From: Sphingomonadales bacterium
GTDB taxonomy: Bacteria; Pseudomonadota; Alphaproteobacteria; Sphingomonadales; Sphingomonadaceae
Reading direction: 5' to 3'
DNA: 6,602 nt
Assembly (NCBI GenBank): GCA_025360285.1
Contig: JANYCM010000096.1
Span: 1-6,602 of the forward strand
Part shown: positions 1 through 6,209 of the stretch, piece after piece
Numbering within the stretch: the stretch's first letter is position 1
Layout: each line of letters begins with the position of its first letter
Translations under genes and position numbers: made by a program
The notes under the pieces: model-generated
The model's database searches: none
What the model saw: the letters and a program-made list of their open reading frames with translations, nothing else
What the model was told of the DNA's origin: nothing

Positions 1-532
1 CCACAAACGCCAGCAGCAGCGCGGCGCCGCCATAGCGGAACAGCCCGAGCAGCGAATTGGCGATATTGAACCACAGCTGCTTTTCCAGCCCGAACAGCGC
101 GCTGCGATACAGCGATTCGCCAAAGCGTGCGGCGATTACCAGGCTCATGATCACCGCCGCCTGGGCGATGGCGGCCGGCGTCAGATGGCGGGCATCGAGC
201 CAGTGACGCGACAGATAATCCGACGCGCCGATGATCGCGGCGATGATCAGCACGGCCAGGCCCAGCGCCACCAGTTCCAGCGAGCGCAGCAGATCACGGA
301 TCGCCGTCACCGTCATCGCGCCGGCGTTGAAGCGCGCCATTTCGCGCGACAAGGTTGGCGTCATGCCGAGGTCGAGCAGCCCCATCCAGACCTGGATGAC
401 CGAAAACAGCCCGACCAGCCCATAGGCTTCCATCCCCAGATAGCGGATATAGACCGGCACCATGACCAGTGACAGCAGCGCGCCAACACCCTGGCCGACA
501 TAATTGGCGATGACATTGCGCCTGACAGTCAT
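1..532 (-). CDS. Polysaccharide (Wzx-type) flippase, N-terminal part, cut by window edge
   Basis: Reading the minus strand from the ATG at 532 gives 177 uninterrupted residues to the left edge, so the C-terminal part lies outside. The protein begins MTVRRNVIANYVGQG and continues with hydrophobic helices at about residues 10-30, 36-55, 84-103 and 120-136. It carries the segments YIRYLGMEAYGLVGLF (28-43) and LLDLGMTPTLSREMARF (52-68), which are typical of the polysaccharide-biosynthesis/oligosaccharide flippase family (MOP superfamily). Members move undecaprenyl-linked sugar units across the inner membrane for exopolysaccharide or O-antigen assembly. The ATG lies 11 nt after the stop of the chain-length gene, so the two are probably co-transcribed. 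No clear Shine-Dalgarno sequence precedes it, which suggests coupled translation. The family call is firm. The sugar transported cannot be inferred. Confidence 0.9.
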   Translation of the reverse strand, partial: MTVRRNVIANYVGQGVGALLSLVMVPVYIRYLGMEAYGLVGLFSVIQVWMGLLDLGMTPTLSREMARFNAGAMTVTAIRDLLRSLELVALGLAVLIIAAIIGASDYLSRHWLDARHLTPAAIAQAAVIMSLVIAARFGESLYRSALFGLEKQLWFNIANSLLGLFRYGGAALLLAFV

Positions 533-543
533 GGTCGGCGTGA

Positions 544-1509
544 TCAGAAAGGCGCGCGCGCGGCCACCCGGCGAGCCCGCAGCAGGGCCAGCGCCGCGCC
601 GGCCAGCATCCCGGCCAGCGCCGCCCCGATCAGCAGCGCCAGGGGCCGCGGCCGCGCCGGATCAAACCCTGCCGAGGCTGCCCCAAAGGCTTCGGCGGCA
701 TAGGGCACGCCGTCATGGGCCAGCATCGCCTGGCGTTCCTGTTCGGCGAGTGCCGTCACCAGATCGGCCCGCACCGCCATGTCGCTGGTGTGATCCAGCC
801 GGTCGGCGAGATAGGCGATATTGCCGTTAGTCCGCGCCGATTGCTGTTCGCGCAACCAGGTGTCGGTCGCATCGCTCAGCCGCGTCAGGAACTGCGCGGC
901 AAAATCCGGATCGGGAAAATCAAAGGCCAGCGTCGCCAGCGGTGACTTGACGCTTTGCCGCACCGTCACCGTGCCGGTGATAAAGTCCTGCAAGCGCGCC
1001 GCATCGGGCGGTTGCCAGGCCGGCACCGGCAGGCCGAACAGCCCGAACAGCGCCCCGCGCACCGCCCCCGTCAGGCTGAACGGCTGGTGCCAGGCATGGT
1101 GCCGCGCATCCCATTCACCAGCGAAAATGACGTGCATCAGCGCCGGATCGCGTGCCAGGCGGGCCGCCACTTCCGGCGCATAAAGCCCATCGAGATAATA
1201 GCGGAACGGTGGCACCTGTTCGCTGCTGCTGCCGCCACCGGTCAGCGCTGCCAGGCTGCTCAGCGCCGATGCCGGCCGCACCACACCAGCACTGGCAGGG
1301 GCGGCATAAACCTTCAATTCGGCGCTGTAGAAATAGGTGGTGCGGTGCAGATAGACGGTCGTGAGCAGCAATGCCGCCACCAGCCCCGCCAGCGGCAGCC
1401 ACCAATGGCGCCGCAGCGCCGCCAATTGCCCGTGCAGCCAGCTGGCGGCGGGTGCCGGGTCCGGACCGAACATCACAGGGGCGCTGGCTTCGTTCACGCC
1501 GCCGGCCAT
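544..1509 (-). CDS. Wzz/GumC-like polysaccharide chain-length determinant (co-polymerase)
   Basis: This 321-residue protein has the layout of the Wzz family. A short cytoplasmic N-terminus is followed by a membrane helix at about 36-54 (WWLPLAGLVAALLLTTVYL), then a large periplasmic domain (about 55-285) with a helical stretch at 205-265. A proline-containing segment (FDPARPRPL, 282-290) leads into a second helix at about 288-311 and a short basic tail. Proteins of this type sit with the Wzy polymerase and set polymer length. There is no C-terminal tyrosine-kinase (Wzc/BY-kinase) domain with Walker motifs, so any kinase partner would be encoded elsewhere. The ATG at 1509 is the first usable start; an internal ATG at codon 13 is possible. 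The gene starts 45 nt after the histidine kinase stop and ends 11 nt before the flippase start. The family assignment rests on topology and the TM2-proximal prolines rather than a strong motif. Confidence 0.82.
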   Translation of the reverse strand: MAGGVNEASAPVMFGPDPAPAASWLHGQLAALRRHWWLPLAGLVAALLLTTVYLHRTTYFYSAELKVYAAPASAGVVRPASALSSLAALTGGGSSSEQVPPFRYYLDGLYAPEVAARLARDPALMHVIFAGEWDARHHAWHQPFSLTGAVRGALFGLFGLPVPAWQPPDAARLQDFITGTVTVRQSVKSPLATLAFDFPDPDFAAQFLTRLSDATDTWLREQQSARTNGNIAYLADRLDHTSDMAVRADLVTALAEQERQAMLAHDGVPYAAEAFGAASAGFDPARPRPLALLIGAALAGMLAGAALALLRARRVAARAPF

Positions 1510-1554
1510 GGCACAGGCGTGGCCTTGCGTCCACCGCGCCCGACAGCCGTTCCC

Positions 1555-2901
1555 CTACAGCAACAAACGGAAGCGCGTGCCCCGCGGTGCCGCCGCTTCG
1601 CAGGTCAAGGCGCCGCCGTGCGCCAGGGCAATCTGGCGGGCGAGGCTGAGGCCCACGCCGGTGCCTTCGGCCTTGGTGGAAAAAAACGGCAGGAAAATAT
1701 CGCGGGCCAGATCGTCCGGAATGCCGGGGCCATTGTCGGTGACATCGATGGCAACGCGGCCGCCTTTCAGGGCGGTCGCCGTCAATGCCACCGCGGCCGA
1801 ATCGCCGCTCGCCGCCTCCGCCGCATTCCGCAACAAATTGATCAGCAATTGCGCCAGCAGATCGGGGTCGGCATCAAGGGCGAGCGTTGCGGGTTCGACC
1901 TGCACCGTCAGCGGCAACCCCGGCCAGTCGCTGGCGAACAAGCGCTGCAATTCGGCGAAAAGCCCGGCGAGTTCCACCCGGCGGCGGCGCAATTCCGGCG
2001 GGCGCGTCAATTGCCGATAGGTGCGCACGAAATGCATGACGCCTTCGGATCGCCGCGCCACGGTTTCGATGGCGGCGCGGGCATCGGCAATCGCCGGGTC
2101 ATCGCCCTTGTCGGCCGCCGCGATCAACGCTGCGGCCGTCGCCGACAGCGATGTCACCGGCGTCATCGAATTCATGATCTCATGGGTCAGCACGCGCACC
2201 AGATCGGTCTGCGCTGCCAGTTCGGCGCGATCGAGTTCCTGCTGGATCGGCTGCACCGCAACGATCCGCACCGGGCCGCCCTGGCCGAGCCGGACTTCGG
2301 CCATCGACAGCAGCGCCGCCGTCGGCACCCCGGCGACGAGCAAGGTGGTGCTGCGCCGCTCCCCCGGCTGCAACGCCGCCAGATCGGCGGCAAAGCTGTC
2401 GCCATGCCGCGCCAGATCGCTCAGCCGCAGCACGGCGCCGCCGGCAAACAGCCGCCGCGCCGCCTTGTTGCGCAATTCGGCCTGGCCGTCGGCCGCGATG
2501 CTGATCAGCGGGCTGGGCACATCGTCGATCAGCGCCAGCAGGAAGCGATTGTCGTCCTGGGCGGCGGCGCGTTCCCGCCGCAGCGCCGCGATGGCCCCGT
2601 TCAGGCTGTCGGCCAGCGCCTCCAGGCCATTGCCGCTGGTGCCGCCGAACCTTTGCGTGAAATCGCCATGGCTGATGGCGGTAACAAAGCGCGCCACCTC
2701 GCGGTTGGTGGACCCCAGAAAGCGCCACAATTCGGTCAGCGCCGCCGCCGCCAGCAACCCGGCGAGCAGGCTGGTGGCATAAAGGCCGGGCCGGCTGATC
2801 GCCCAGCCCAGCGCCGCCACCGCCAGCAACAGCGCGGCGATGCGCAGCCCCAGCCGCACGTCGAAGCGCTGGCCGAAGCTGGCAAGGCGCGCTGCGGTCA
2901 C
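1555..2901 (-). CDS. NtrY-like membrane sensor histidine kinase
   Basis: This 448-residue kinase should autophosphorylate and pass the phosphate to the adjacent NtrC-type regulator. Two membrane helices (about 19-36 and 41-58) are separated by only about five residues, so there is almost no periplasmic sensor. A linker that may be HAMP-like follows (61-110), then a probable PAS domain (about 115-220). The catalytic core is complete: H-box THEIMNSMTP with phospho-accepting His240, N-box LLINLLRNAAEA with Asn359, G1 box DNGPGIP (389-395), F-box FLPFFSTK (403-410) and G2 box GTGVGLSLA (413-421). The start is GTG at 2901; its last base pairs with the regulator stop in a GTGA overlap, which implies translational coupling. 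The stop is TAG at 1555. The H-box and overall form resemble the NtrY/PrsK group. The signal is unknown; the short loop suggests it is sensed in or under the membrane. Confidence 0.95.
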   Translation of the reverse strand: MTAARLASFGQRFDVRLGLRIAALLLAVAALGWAISRPGLYATSLLAGLLAAAALTELWRFLGSTNREVARFVTAISHGDFTQRFGGTSGNGLEALADSLNGAIAALRRERAAAQDDNRFLLALIDDVPSPLISIAADGQAELRNKAARRLFAGGAVLRLSDLARHGDSFAADLAALQPGERRSTTLLVAGVPTAALLSMAEVRLGQGGPVRIVAVQPIQQELDRAELAAQTDLVRVLTHEIMNSMTPVTSLSATAAALIAAADKGDDPAIADARAAIETVARRSEGVMHFVRTYRQLTRPPELRRRRVELAGLFAELQRLFASDWPGLPLTVQVEPATLALDADPDLLAQLLINLLRNAAEAASGDSAAVALTATALKGGRVAIDVTDNGPGIPDDLARDIFLPFFSTKAEGTGVGLSLARQIALAHGGALTCEAAAPRGTRFRLLL

Positions 2902-4280
2902 AGCCCGTGCTTTTCCATGCGGCGATACAGCGAACCGCGTGTCAGCCCCAATTCGGCGGCGGCGGTGGAGATATTATAGGCGTGTTTTTGCAAGGCGCGC
3001 TCGATGATGCGGCGTTCGCTGCGTTCCAGGTTCATATCGGCCTCGGCCTCGGTCGCCGCCGGCACGGGCGCACTGCCGCTGCTGCGCGGCAGCGGAAAAT
3101 CATCGTCGGTGAACACCGCCCCGCTGGCGAGGATGACGGCGCGTTCGGCGGCATGGCGCAGGGCACGGACATTGCCCGGCCAATCATAGGCGGCCAGGCT
3201 GTCAGCCAGCGCTGGCGGCAGTTCGGGCAGCGCCTTGCCATATTTGCGCGCATACAGCGTCAGATAATGGCCGAGCAGCACCGGCACATCGCTGCGCCGC
3301 TCACGCAGGGGCGGCAACAGCAGTTCAACGGTGTTGAGCCGGAACAAAAGGTCAGGCCGGAAGCGGCGTTCATCGGCAAGCATGGCCGGCGACAAATTGG
3401 TGGCAGCGATGACCCGCACATCAAAGGCAATGCTGCGGTTGCTGCCCACCGGCGTCACCCGCCGTTGTTCAAGGGCGGTGAGCAATTTGGGTTGCAGATG
3501 CAGCGGCAAATTGCCGATTTCATCCAGAAACAGCGTGCCGCCATCGGCCGCCTGAAACCGCCCGATGCGATCGGTCCGCGCATCGGTGAAGGCACCCTTA
3601 ACATGGCCGAACAATTCCGAATCGAACAGGCTTTCGGCGACCGCCCCCAGATCGACCGACAGAAAGGGCTTGTCGGCGCGCCGCGAGCGGGCATGAAGTT
3701 CGCGGGCGATCAATTCCTTGCCGGTGCCGTTTTCGCCCAGCACCAGCACATTGGCATCGGTGGGGGCGATACGATCGATCAGCGTGAAGATGGCGCGCAT
3801 CGCCGGCGCACTGCCCAGCAGCGGGCTTTCGCCCGGCGCCGGCGCGGCGATGGCCGCCACCTTGGCCTCGGCAACCCGGGCGTCGCGGCGGCTGGCGCGC
3901 AGGGCCGCGGCCGTCGTCACCGTCGCCACCAGCCGTTCATTGTCCCAGGGTTTGGTGACGAAATCGGTGGCACCGCGCTTCATCGCCTCGACAGCGATGT
4001 TGACCCCGCCGTGCGCGGTGATGATGACGACGACCGCTTCCGGGTCCTGTGCGCGGATGGCGGCCAGGGCGCGAAAACCTTCGGCGCCGCTGCTCGCGCC
4101 GCGCGAGAAATTCATGTCGAGCAGGATGACATCGGGATCATGGGCACGCAGCAGATCGGCAACCGCCGCCGGATCATGGCTGACGATGACCTGGGCAAAC
4201 AGCGGCCGCAGCAACAGCCGCGCCGACAGCGCGACATCGGGATCATCATCGATGATGAGGGCGGTGCCGGTGGCGGTCAT
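2898..4280 (-). CDS. Sigma-54-dependent NtrC-family response regulator with GAFTDA loop
   Basis: This 460-residue activator has three parts. The receiver domain (about 5-120) has the acidic pair Asp11/Asp12, phospho-acceptor Asp55 (VILLDMNF), Thr88 and Lys110. The AAA+ domain (about 152-395) has Walker A GENGTGKE (182-189), Walker B TLFLDEIG (249-256), AATN at 292-295, arginine-finger candidates Arg308 and Arg314, and sensor II WPGNVR (367-372). A Fis-type helix-turn-helix ends the protein (about 423-460, ISTAAAELGLTRGSLYRRM). The sigma-54 contact loop reads GAFTDA (229-234) instead of the usual GAFTGA. I chose the ATG at 4280 because GGAAAGG precedes it at 5-nt spacing and the receiver begins at once. 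An upstream in-frame ATG at 4325 would add 15 residues with no family similarity, and it overlaps a palindrome. It overlaps the kinase start by 4 bp and lies divergent to a sigma-54 promoter, its likely target. Confidence 0.96.
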   Translation of the reverse strand: MTATGTALIIDDDPDVALSARLLLRPLFAQVIVSHDPAAVADLLRAHDPDVILLDMNFSRGASSGAEGFRALAAIRAQDPEAVVVIITAHGGVNIAVEAMKRGATDFVTKPWDNERLVATVTTAAALRASRRDARVAEAKVAAIAAPAPGESPLLGSAPAMRAIFTLIDRIAPTDANVLVLGENGTGKELIARELHARSRRADKPFLSVDLGAVAESLFDSELFGHVKGAFTDARTDRIGRFQAADGGTLFLDEIGNLPLHLQPKLLTALEQRRVTPVGSNRSIAFDVRVIAATNLSPAMLADERRFRPDLLFRLNTVELLLPPLRERRSDVPVLLGHYLTLYARKYGKALPELPPALADSLAAYDWPGNVRALRHAAERAVILASGAVFTDDDFPLPRSSGSAPVPAATEAEADMNLERSERRIIERALQKHAYNISTAAAELGLTRGSLYRRMEKHGL

Positions 4281-4304
4281 CGGGCCTTTCCATGGCGGGA
4301 GAAG

Positions 4305-4320
4305 TGTCCGGATTCGTACA
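4305..4320. promoter_or_regulatory. Candidate activator-binding palindrome, distal copy
   Basis: This 16-bp imperfect palindrome, TGTCCGGATTCGTACA, has the form TGTnCGnATnCGnACA, with 12 of 16 positions symmetric. It shares TGTCCGGA-N5-ACAG with the second copy 21 bp downstream. Its centre is about 120 bp upstream of the predicted sigma-54 transcription start, a usual place for NtrC-type enhancer sites. That the neighbouring regulator binds here is inference. Confidence 0.6.
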
Positions 4321-4325
4321 GTCAT

Positions 4326-4341
4326 TGTCCGGAACTGAACA
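4326..4341. promoter_or_regulatory. Candidate activator-binding palindrome, proximal copy
   Basis: This second imperfect palindrome, TGTCCGGAACTGAACA, has the form TGTnCnGnnCnGnACA. It repeats the first eight bases and the ACAG end of the distal copy. The 21-bp centre-to-centre distance is close to two helical turns, so dimers on both sites would sit on the same DNA face, as expected for co-operative NtrC-type binding. Its centre is about 98 bp upstream of the predicted start of the plus-strand transcript. Confidence 0.6.
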
Positions 4342-4386
4342 GGTGCCGAAACGGAATTTCCGGCGGTTTTTGAGTGGTGTGAGTAA

Positions 4387-4399
4387 TTTCAATGACTTG
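4387..4399 (+). promoter_or_regulatory. Possible IHF-binding site
   Basis: TTTCAATGACTTG matches the IHF consensus WATCAANNNNTTR at 8 of 9 specified positions; the second base is T instead of A. It lies in a locally AT-richer stretch between the paired palindromes and the sigma-54 promoter, where DNA bending by IHF commonly brings an activator to the polymerase. It sits close to the promoter (about -45 to -33), nearer than in many known examples, and such weak matches can arise by chance. Confidence 0.33.
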
Positions 4400-4405
4400 G
4401 TTACT

Positions 4406-4421
4406 TGGCACGATCCCTGCA
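4406..4421 (+). promoter_or_regulatory. Sigma-54 (RpoN) -24/-12 promoter
   Basis: TGGCACG-ATCC-CTGCA matches the RpoN consensus TGGCACG-N4-TTGCW with one mismatch (C for the first T of the -12 element). The invariant GG (4407-4408) and GC (4419-4420) are separated by exactly 10 nt. Transcription would start near 4432, about 37 nt before the UrcA-like start codon. A gene for a sigma-54 activator is divergently encoded next to it and paired palindromes lie upstream, so position, orientation and context agree. Confidence 0.85.
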
Positions 4422-4468
4422 AAGCTGGTGACGTGGCTGCCCCCGCCACGCAGACAAGGAACCGTCCC

Positions 4469-4834
4469 ATGTTGCTCCCGCTCTTCCGCACCAGCCTCGG
4501 CTTCGCCATCGCGGTTTCGGCCACCGTCCTGACCATCGCCGCCAGCGCTGCCCCCGCCGCCGCCAGCAGCTTTGACACGCCGCGCCGCGCCGAGATCAGC
4601 ACCAGCGGTGTCGATCTCGCCACCGCCGCCGGCCGCGCCCAGATCAATGCCCGCCTCGCCCGCGCCGCCGCCAGCGTCTGCGCGGTTGATGGTGCCGATG
4701 CCTGGCGCCACCGTGCCGAGGTCCGCGCCTGCACCGCCACGGCGCTTGCCGGCGCGACACAGCGGCTCGCCAGCCTCACTGCCCGCAACGCCGTTGCCGA
4801 TGCCAGCCCCGCCGCCTCGACGGTCAATCGCTGA
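4469..4834 (+). CDS. UrcA-like small secreted protein
   Basis: This 121-residue protein starts with an evident signal peptide: a hydrophobic stretch at about 10-32, with cleavage likely after the AAPAAA segment near residue 32-33. The mature part is about 88 residues. It has the UrcA-type pattern of a VDLATAAGRAQINARLARAAASVC segment followed by a second cysteine in AEVRAC. Cys71 and Cys88 are the only cysteines and could form a periplasmic disulfide. UrcA-family proteins are common in sphingomonads and related alphaproteobacteria and have no established function. The start is ATG at 4469, with AAGGA 8 nt upstream; longer in-frame starts (such as 4292) fall before the predicted transcription start near 4432. 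It is the first gene behind the sigma-54 promoter, so it is likely induced by the divergent two-component system. A GC-rich hairpin follows its stop. The family call is by pattern only. Confidence 0.8.
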   Translation: MLLPLFRTSLGFAIAVSATVLTIAASAAPAAASSFDTPRRAEISTSGVDLATAAGRAQINARLARAAASVCAVDGADAWRHRAEVRACTATALAGATQRLASLTARNAVADASPAASTVNR

Positions 4835-4842
4835 TGTCGGCC

Positions 4843-4878
4843 GCTGGTGGGCGCGCTGCCCCTCCCGCGCCCACCAGC
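4843..4878 (+). terminator. GC-rich hairpin after the UrcA-like gene (terminator or attenuator)
   Basis: GCTGGTGGGCGCG (4843-4855) and CGCGCCCACCAGC (4866-4878) form a perfect 13-bp stem with a 10-nt loop, followed by CCCC and only four T residues (4883-4886). It begins 9 nt after the UrcA-like stop and lies before the adaptor gene, which has no obvious promoter of its own in the 66-nt gap. The short T run, separated from the stem by C residues, suggests incomplete termination or 3'-end protection. It could thus make the first gene more abundant than the export genes. Confidence 0.6.
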
Positions 4879-4900
4879 CCCCTTTTGATCGGATAGCCCG

Positions 4901-6208
4901 ATGAGCGTCGTCAAGCTGCAAGCGACTGAAGCCAGGGCCTCCGGCACCGCCATGGACCGCGCCGTGGTGACGAAGCGCCTGTCGCTGCGCCAGCGCATCC
5001 TGATCGGCGGTGCCGCCCTCATCATCATCGTGGCGGGCGCCGCCTGGATGATCGCCGGCAGCGCCAATTCGCAGACCATCGCCGCCAGCACTGTCTCGAT
5101 CGCCACCGTGACGCGCGGCACCTTTGATGATTTCGTACCGCTGCGGGCGCGGGTAACGCCGCTGGTCACCGTCTATCTCGATGCCGTTGAAGGCGGCCGC
5201 ATCGATCGCGTGCTGGTCGAAGATGGCGCGCGCGTCACCCCTGGCCAGCCGCTCGCCATCCTGTCCAACGCCACGCTGCAACTGGATGTCATCGCGCGTG
5301 AAGCCGATGTCAGCCAGCAGCTCAACAATCTGCGCACCCAGGAGCTGGAGCTGCAACGCAGCCGGCTGGAAAACCGCCGCAACCTCGGCGAAATCGAATG
5401 GCAGGTGCGCAAGAGCAGCCGGCAACTGGAGCGCGACACGGCGCTTGCCGCCGGCGGCTGGGTATCGGGCAAGGCGCTGAAGGATTCGCAGGATGAAGCC
5501 GGCTATCTGCAAGCCCGGCGCGCCGTTACCGCCGAAACGCTGACCACCGAGGAACGCCTGCAAGCCAGCCAGTTGATGCAGTTGCGCGGCGCGGCGACGC
5601 AATTGACCGCCAACCTCCGCCTCGCCCGTGCCAGCCTGGATGCGCTGACCATCCGCGCGCCGGTGGCGGGCCAGGTATCGGGCTTCAACCCCCAGGTGGG
5701 GCAAAGCCTGACCCGCGGCGAACGCCTTGGCCAGGTCGACAGCGCCGGGCGCAACAAGCTGGTCGCCGACATCGATGAATTTTACCTCGGCCGCGTCCAG
5801 CCCGGCCAACATGCCGCCGTCGAATGGGGCGGCAAGCGCTACCTGCTGACCGTCGCCAAAATCTATCCGCAGGTAAAGGCTGGCACCTTCACTGCCGATC
5901 TGACCTTTGACGGCGCCGAACCCGCCGCGCTGCAACGCGGCCAGACCCTGCAACCCCGGCTGACCCTGGGTGATCCCGCGCCGGCAACGCTGGTGGCCAA
6001 TGGCGCCTTTTACCAGGACAGCGGCGGCGCCTGGGCGTTCGTTCTGTCAAAGGATGGCACATTGGCCGAAAAACGCCCCGTCCGCCTCGGCCGCCGCAAC
6101 CCCGATGCCATCGAAGTCATCGGCGGGCTCGCCCCCGGCGATCGCATCATCAGCAGCGCCTACACCGGCTTTGCCGACAAGCAGCATCTGAAGCTTACAG
6201 GAGACTGA
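4901..6208 (+). CDS. Periplasmic adaptor (MacA/HlyD-like membrane fusion protein) of an ABC exporter
   Basis: This 435-residue protein should bridge an inner-membrane ABC transporter to an outer-membrane channel. It has a cytoplasmic N-terminus, one membrane anchor (about 33-52, RILIGGAALIIIVAGAAWMI) and a first half-lipoyl segment (about 90-125, with EGGRIDRVLVEDGARVTPGQPL). A long helical hairpin follows (about 128-245, rich in Q, L, E and R), then a second half-lipoyl segment (LTIRAPVAGQVSGFNPQVGQSL, 249-270). Beta-barrel and membrane-proximal regions end with AIEVIGGLAPGDRIISS. No lipobox is present. The ATG at 4901 has a weak GGAT 6 nt upstream; an internal ATG at 4952 (MDRAVVTK) is a reasonable alternative. 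The stop is 1 nt before the ATPase start, so both belong to one operon. The substrate is unknown. No TolC-type channel gene is in the window. Confidence 0.92.
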   Translation: MSVVKLQATEARASGTAMDRAVVTKRLSLRQRILIGGAALIIIVAGAAWMIAGSANSQTIAASTVSIATVTRGTFDDFVPLRARVTPLVTVYLDAVEGGRIDRVLVEDGARVTPGQPLAILSNATLQLDVIAREADVSQQLNNLRTQELELQRSRLENRRNLGEIEWQVRKSSRQLERDTALAAGGWVSGKALKDSQDEAGYLQARRAVTAETLTTEERLQASQLMQLRGAATQLTANLRLARASLDALTIRAPVAGQVSGFNPQVGQSLTRGERLGQVDSAGRNKLVADIDEFYLGRVQPGQHAAVEWGGKRYLLTVAKIYPQVKAGTFTADLTFDGAEPAALQRGQTLQPRLTLGDPAPATLVANGAFYQDSGGAWAFVLSKDGTLAEKRPVRLGRRNPDAIEVIGGLAPGDRIISSAYTGFADKQHLKLTGD

Positions 6209-6209
6209 C

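Noticed and set aside
1510..1554. Search for a terminator or promoter between the kinase and chain-length genes
   Set aside because: No convincing hairpin with a T run, -35/-10 pair or sigma-54 element was seen on the minus strand.
955..2979. 674-codon open frame on the plus strand, antisense to the kinase and chain-length genes
   Set aside because: Its product is rich in R, Q, H and G with no domain pattern. It mirrors two well-supported minus-strand genes; long antisense frames are expected in GC-rich DNA with strong third-position bias.
4281..4325. Longer response-regulator start at 4325
   Set aside because: It would place 15 extra residues before the receiver domain and overlap a candidate operator. 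The ATG at 4280 has GGAAAGG at proper spacing.
4346..4370. Possible rho-independent terminator (CCG...CGG stem followed by TTTTT)
   Set aside because: The stem is short and imperfect, and no plus-strand gene upstream would need terminating.
2907..4373. 488-codon open frame on the plus strand, antisense to the response regulator
   Set aside because: The opposite strand encodes a complete receiver, AAA+ and Fis-type protein with all catalytic motifs. The antisense product is low-complexity and unrelated to any family I recognise.
4292..4468. N-terminal extension of the UrcA-like gene to an upstream ATG
   Set aside because: The extension would cover the palindromes and the sigma-54 promoter and lies before the predicted transcript start. 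The ATG at 4469 has a good AAGGA and is followed at once by a signal peptide.
4322..5953. 543-codon open frame on the minus strand, antisense to the UrcA-like and adaptor genes
   Set aside because: The product is glycine, alanine and arginine rich without domain structure. The plus-strand genes have signal peptide, membrane anchor, lipoyl motifs and ribosome-binding sites.
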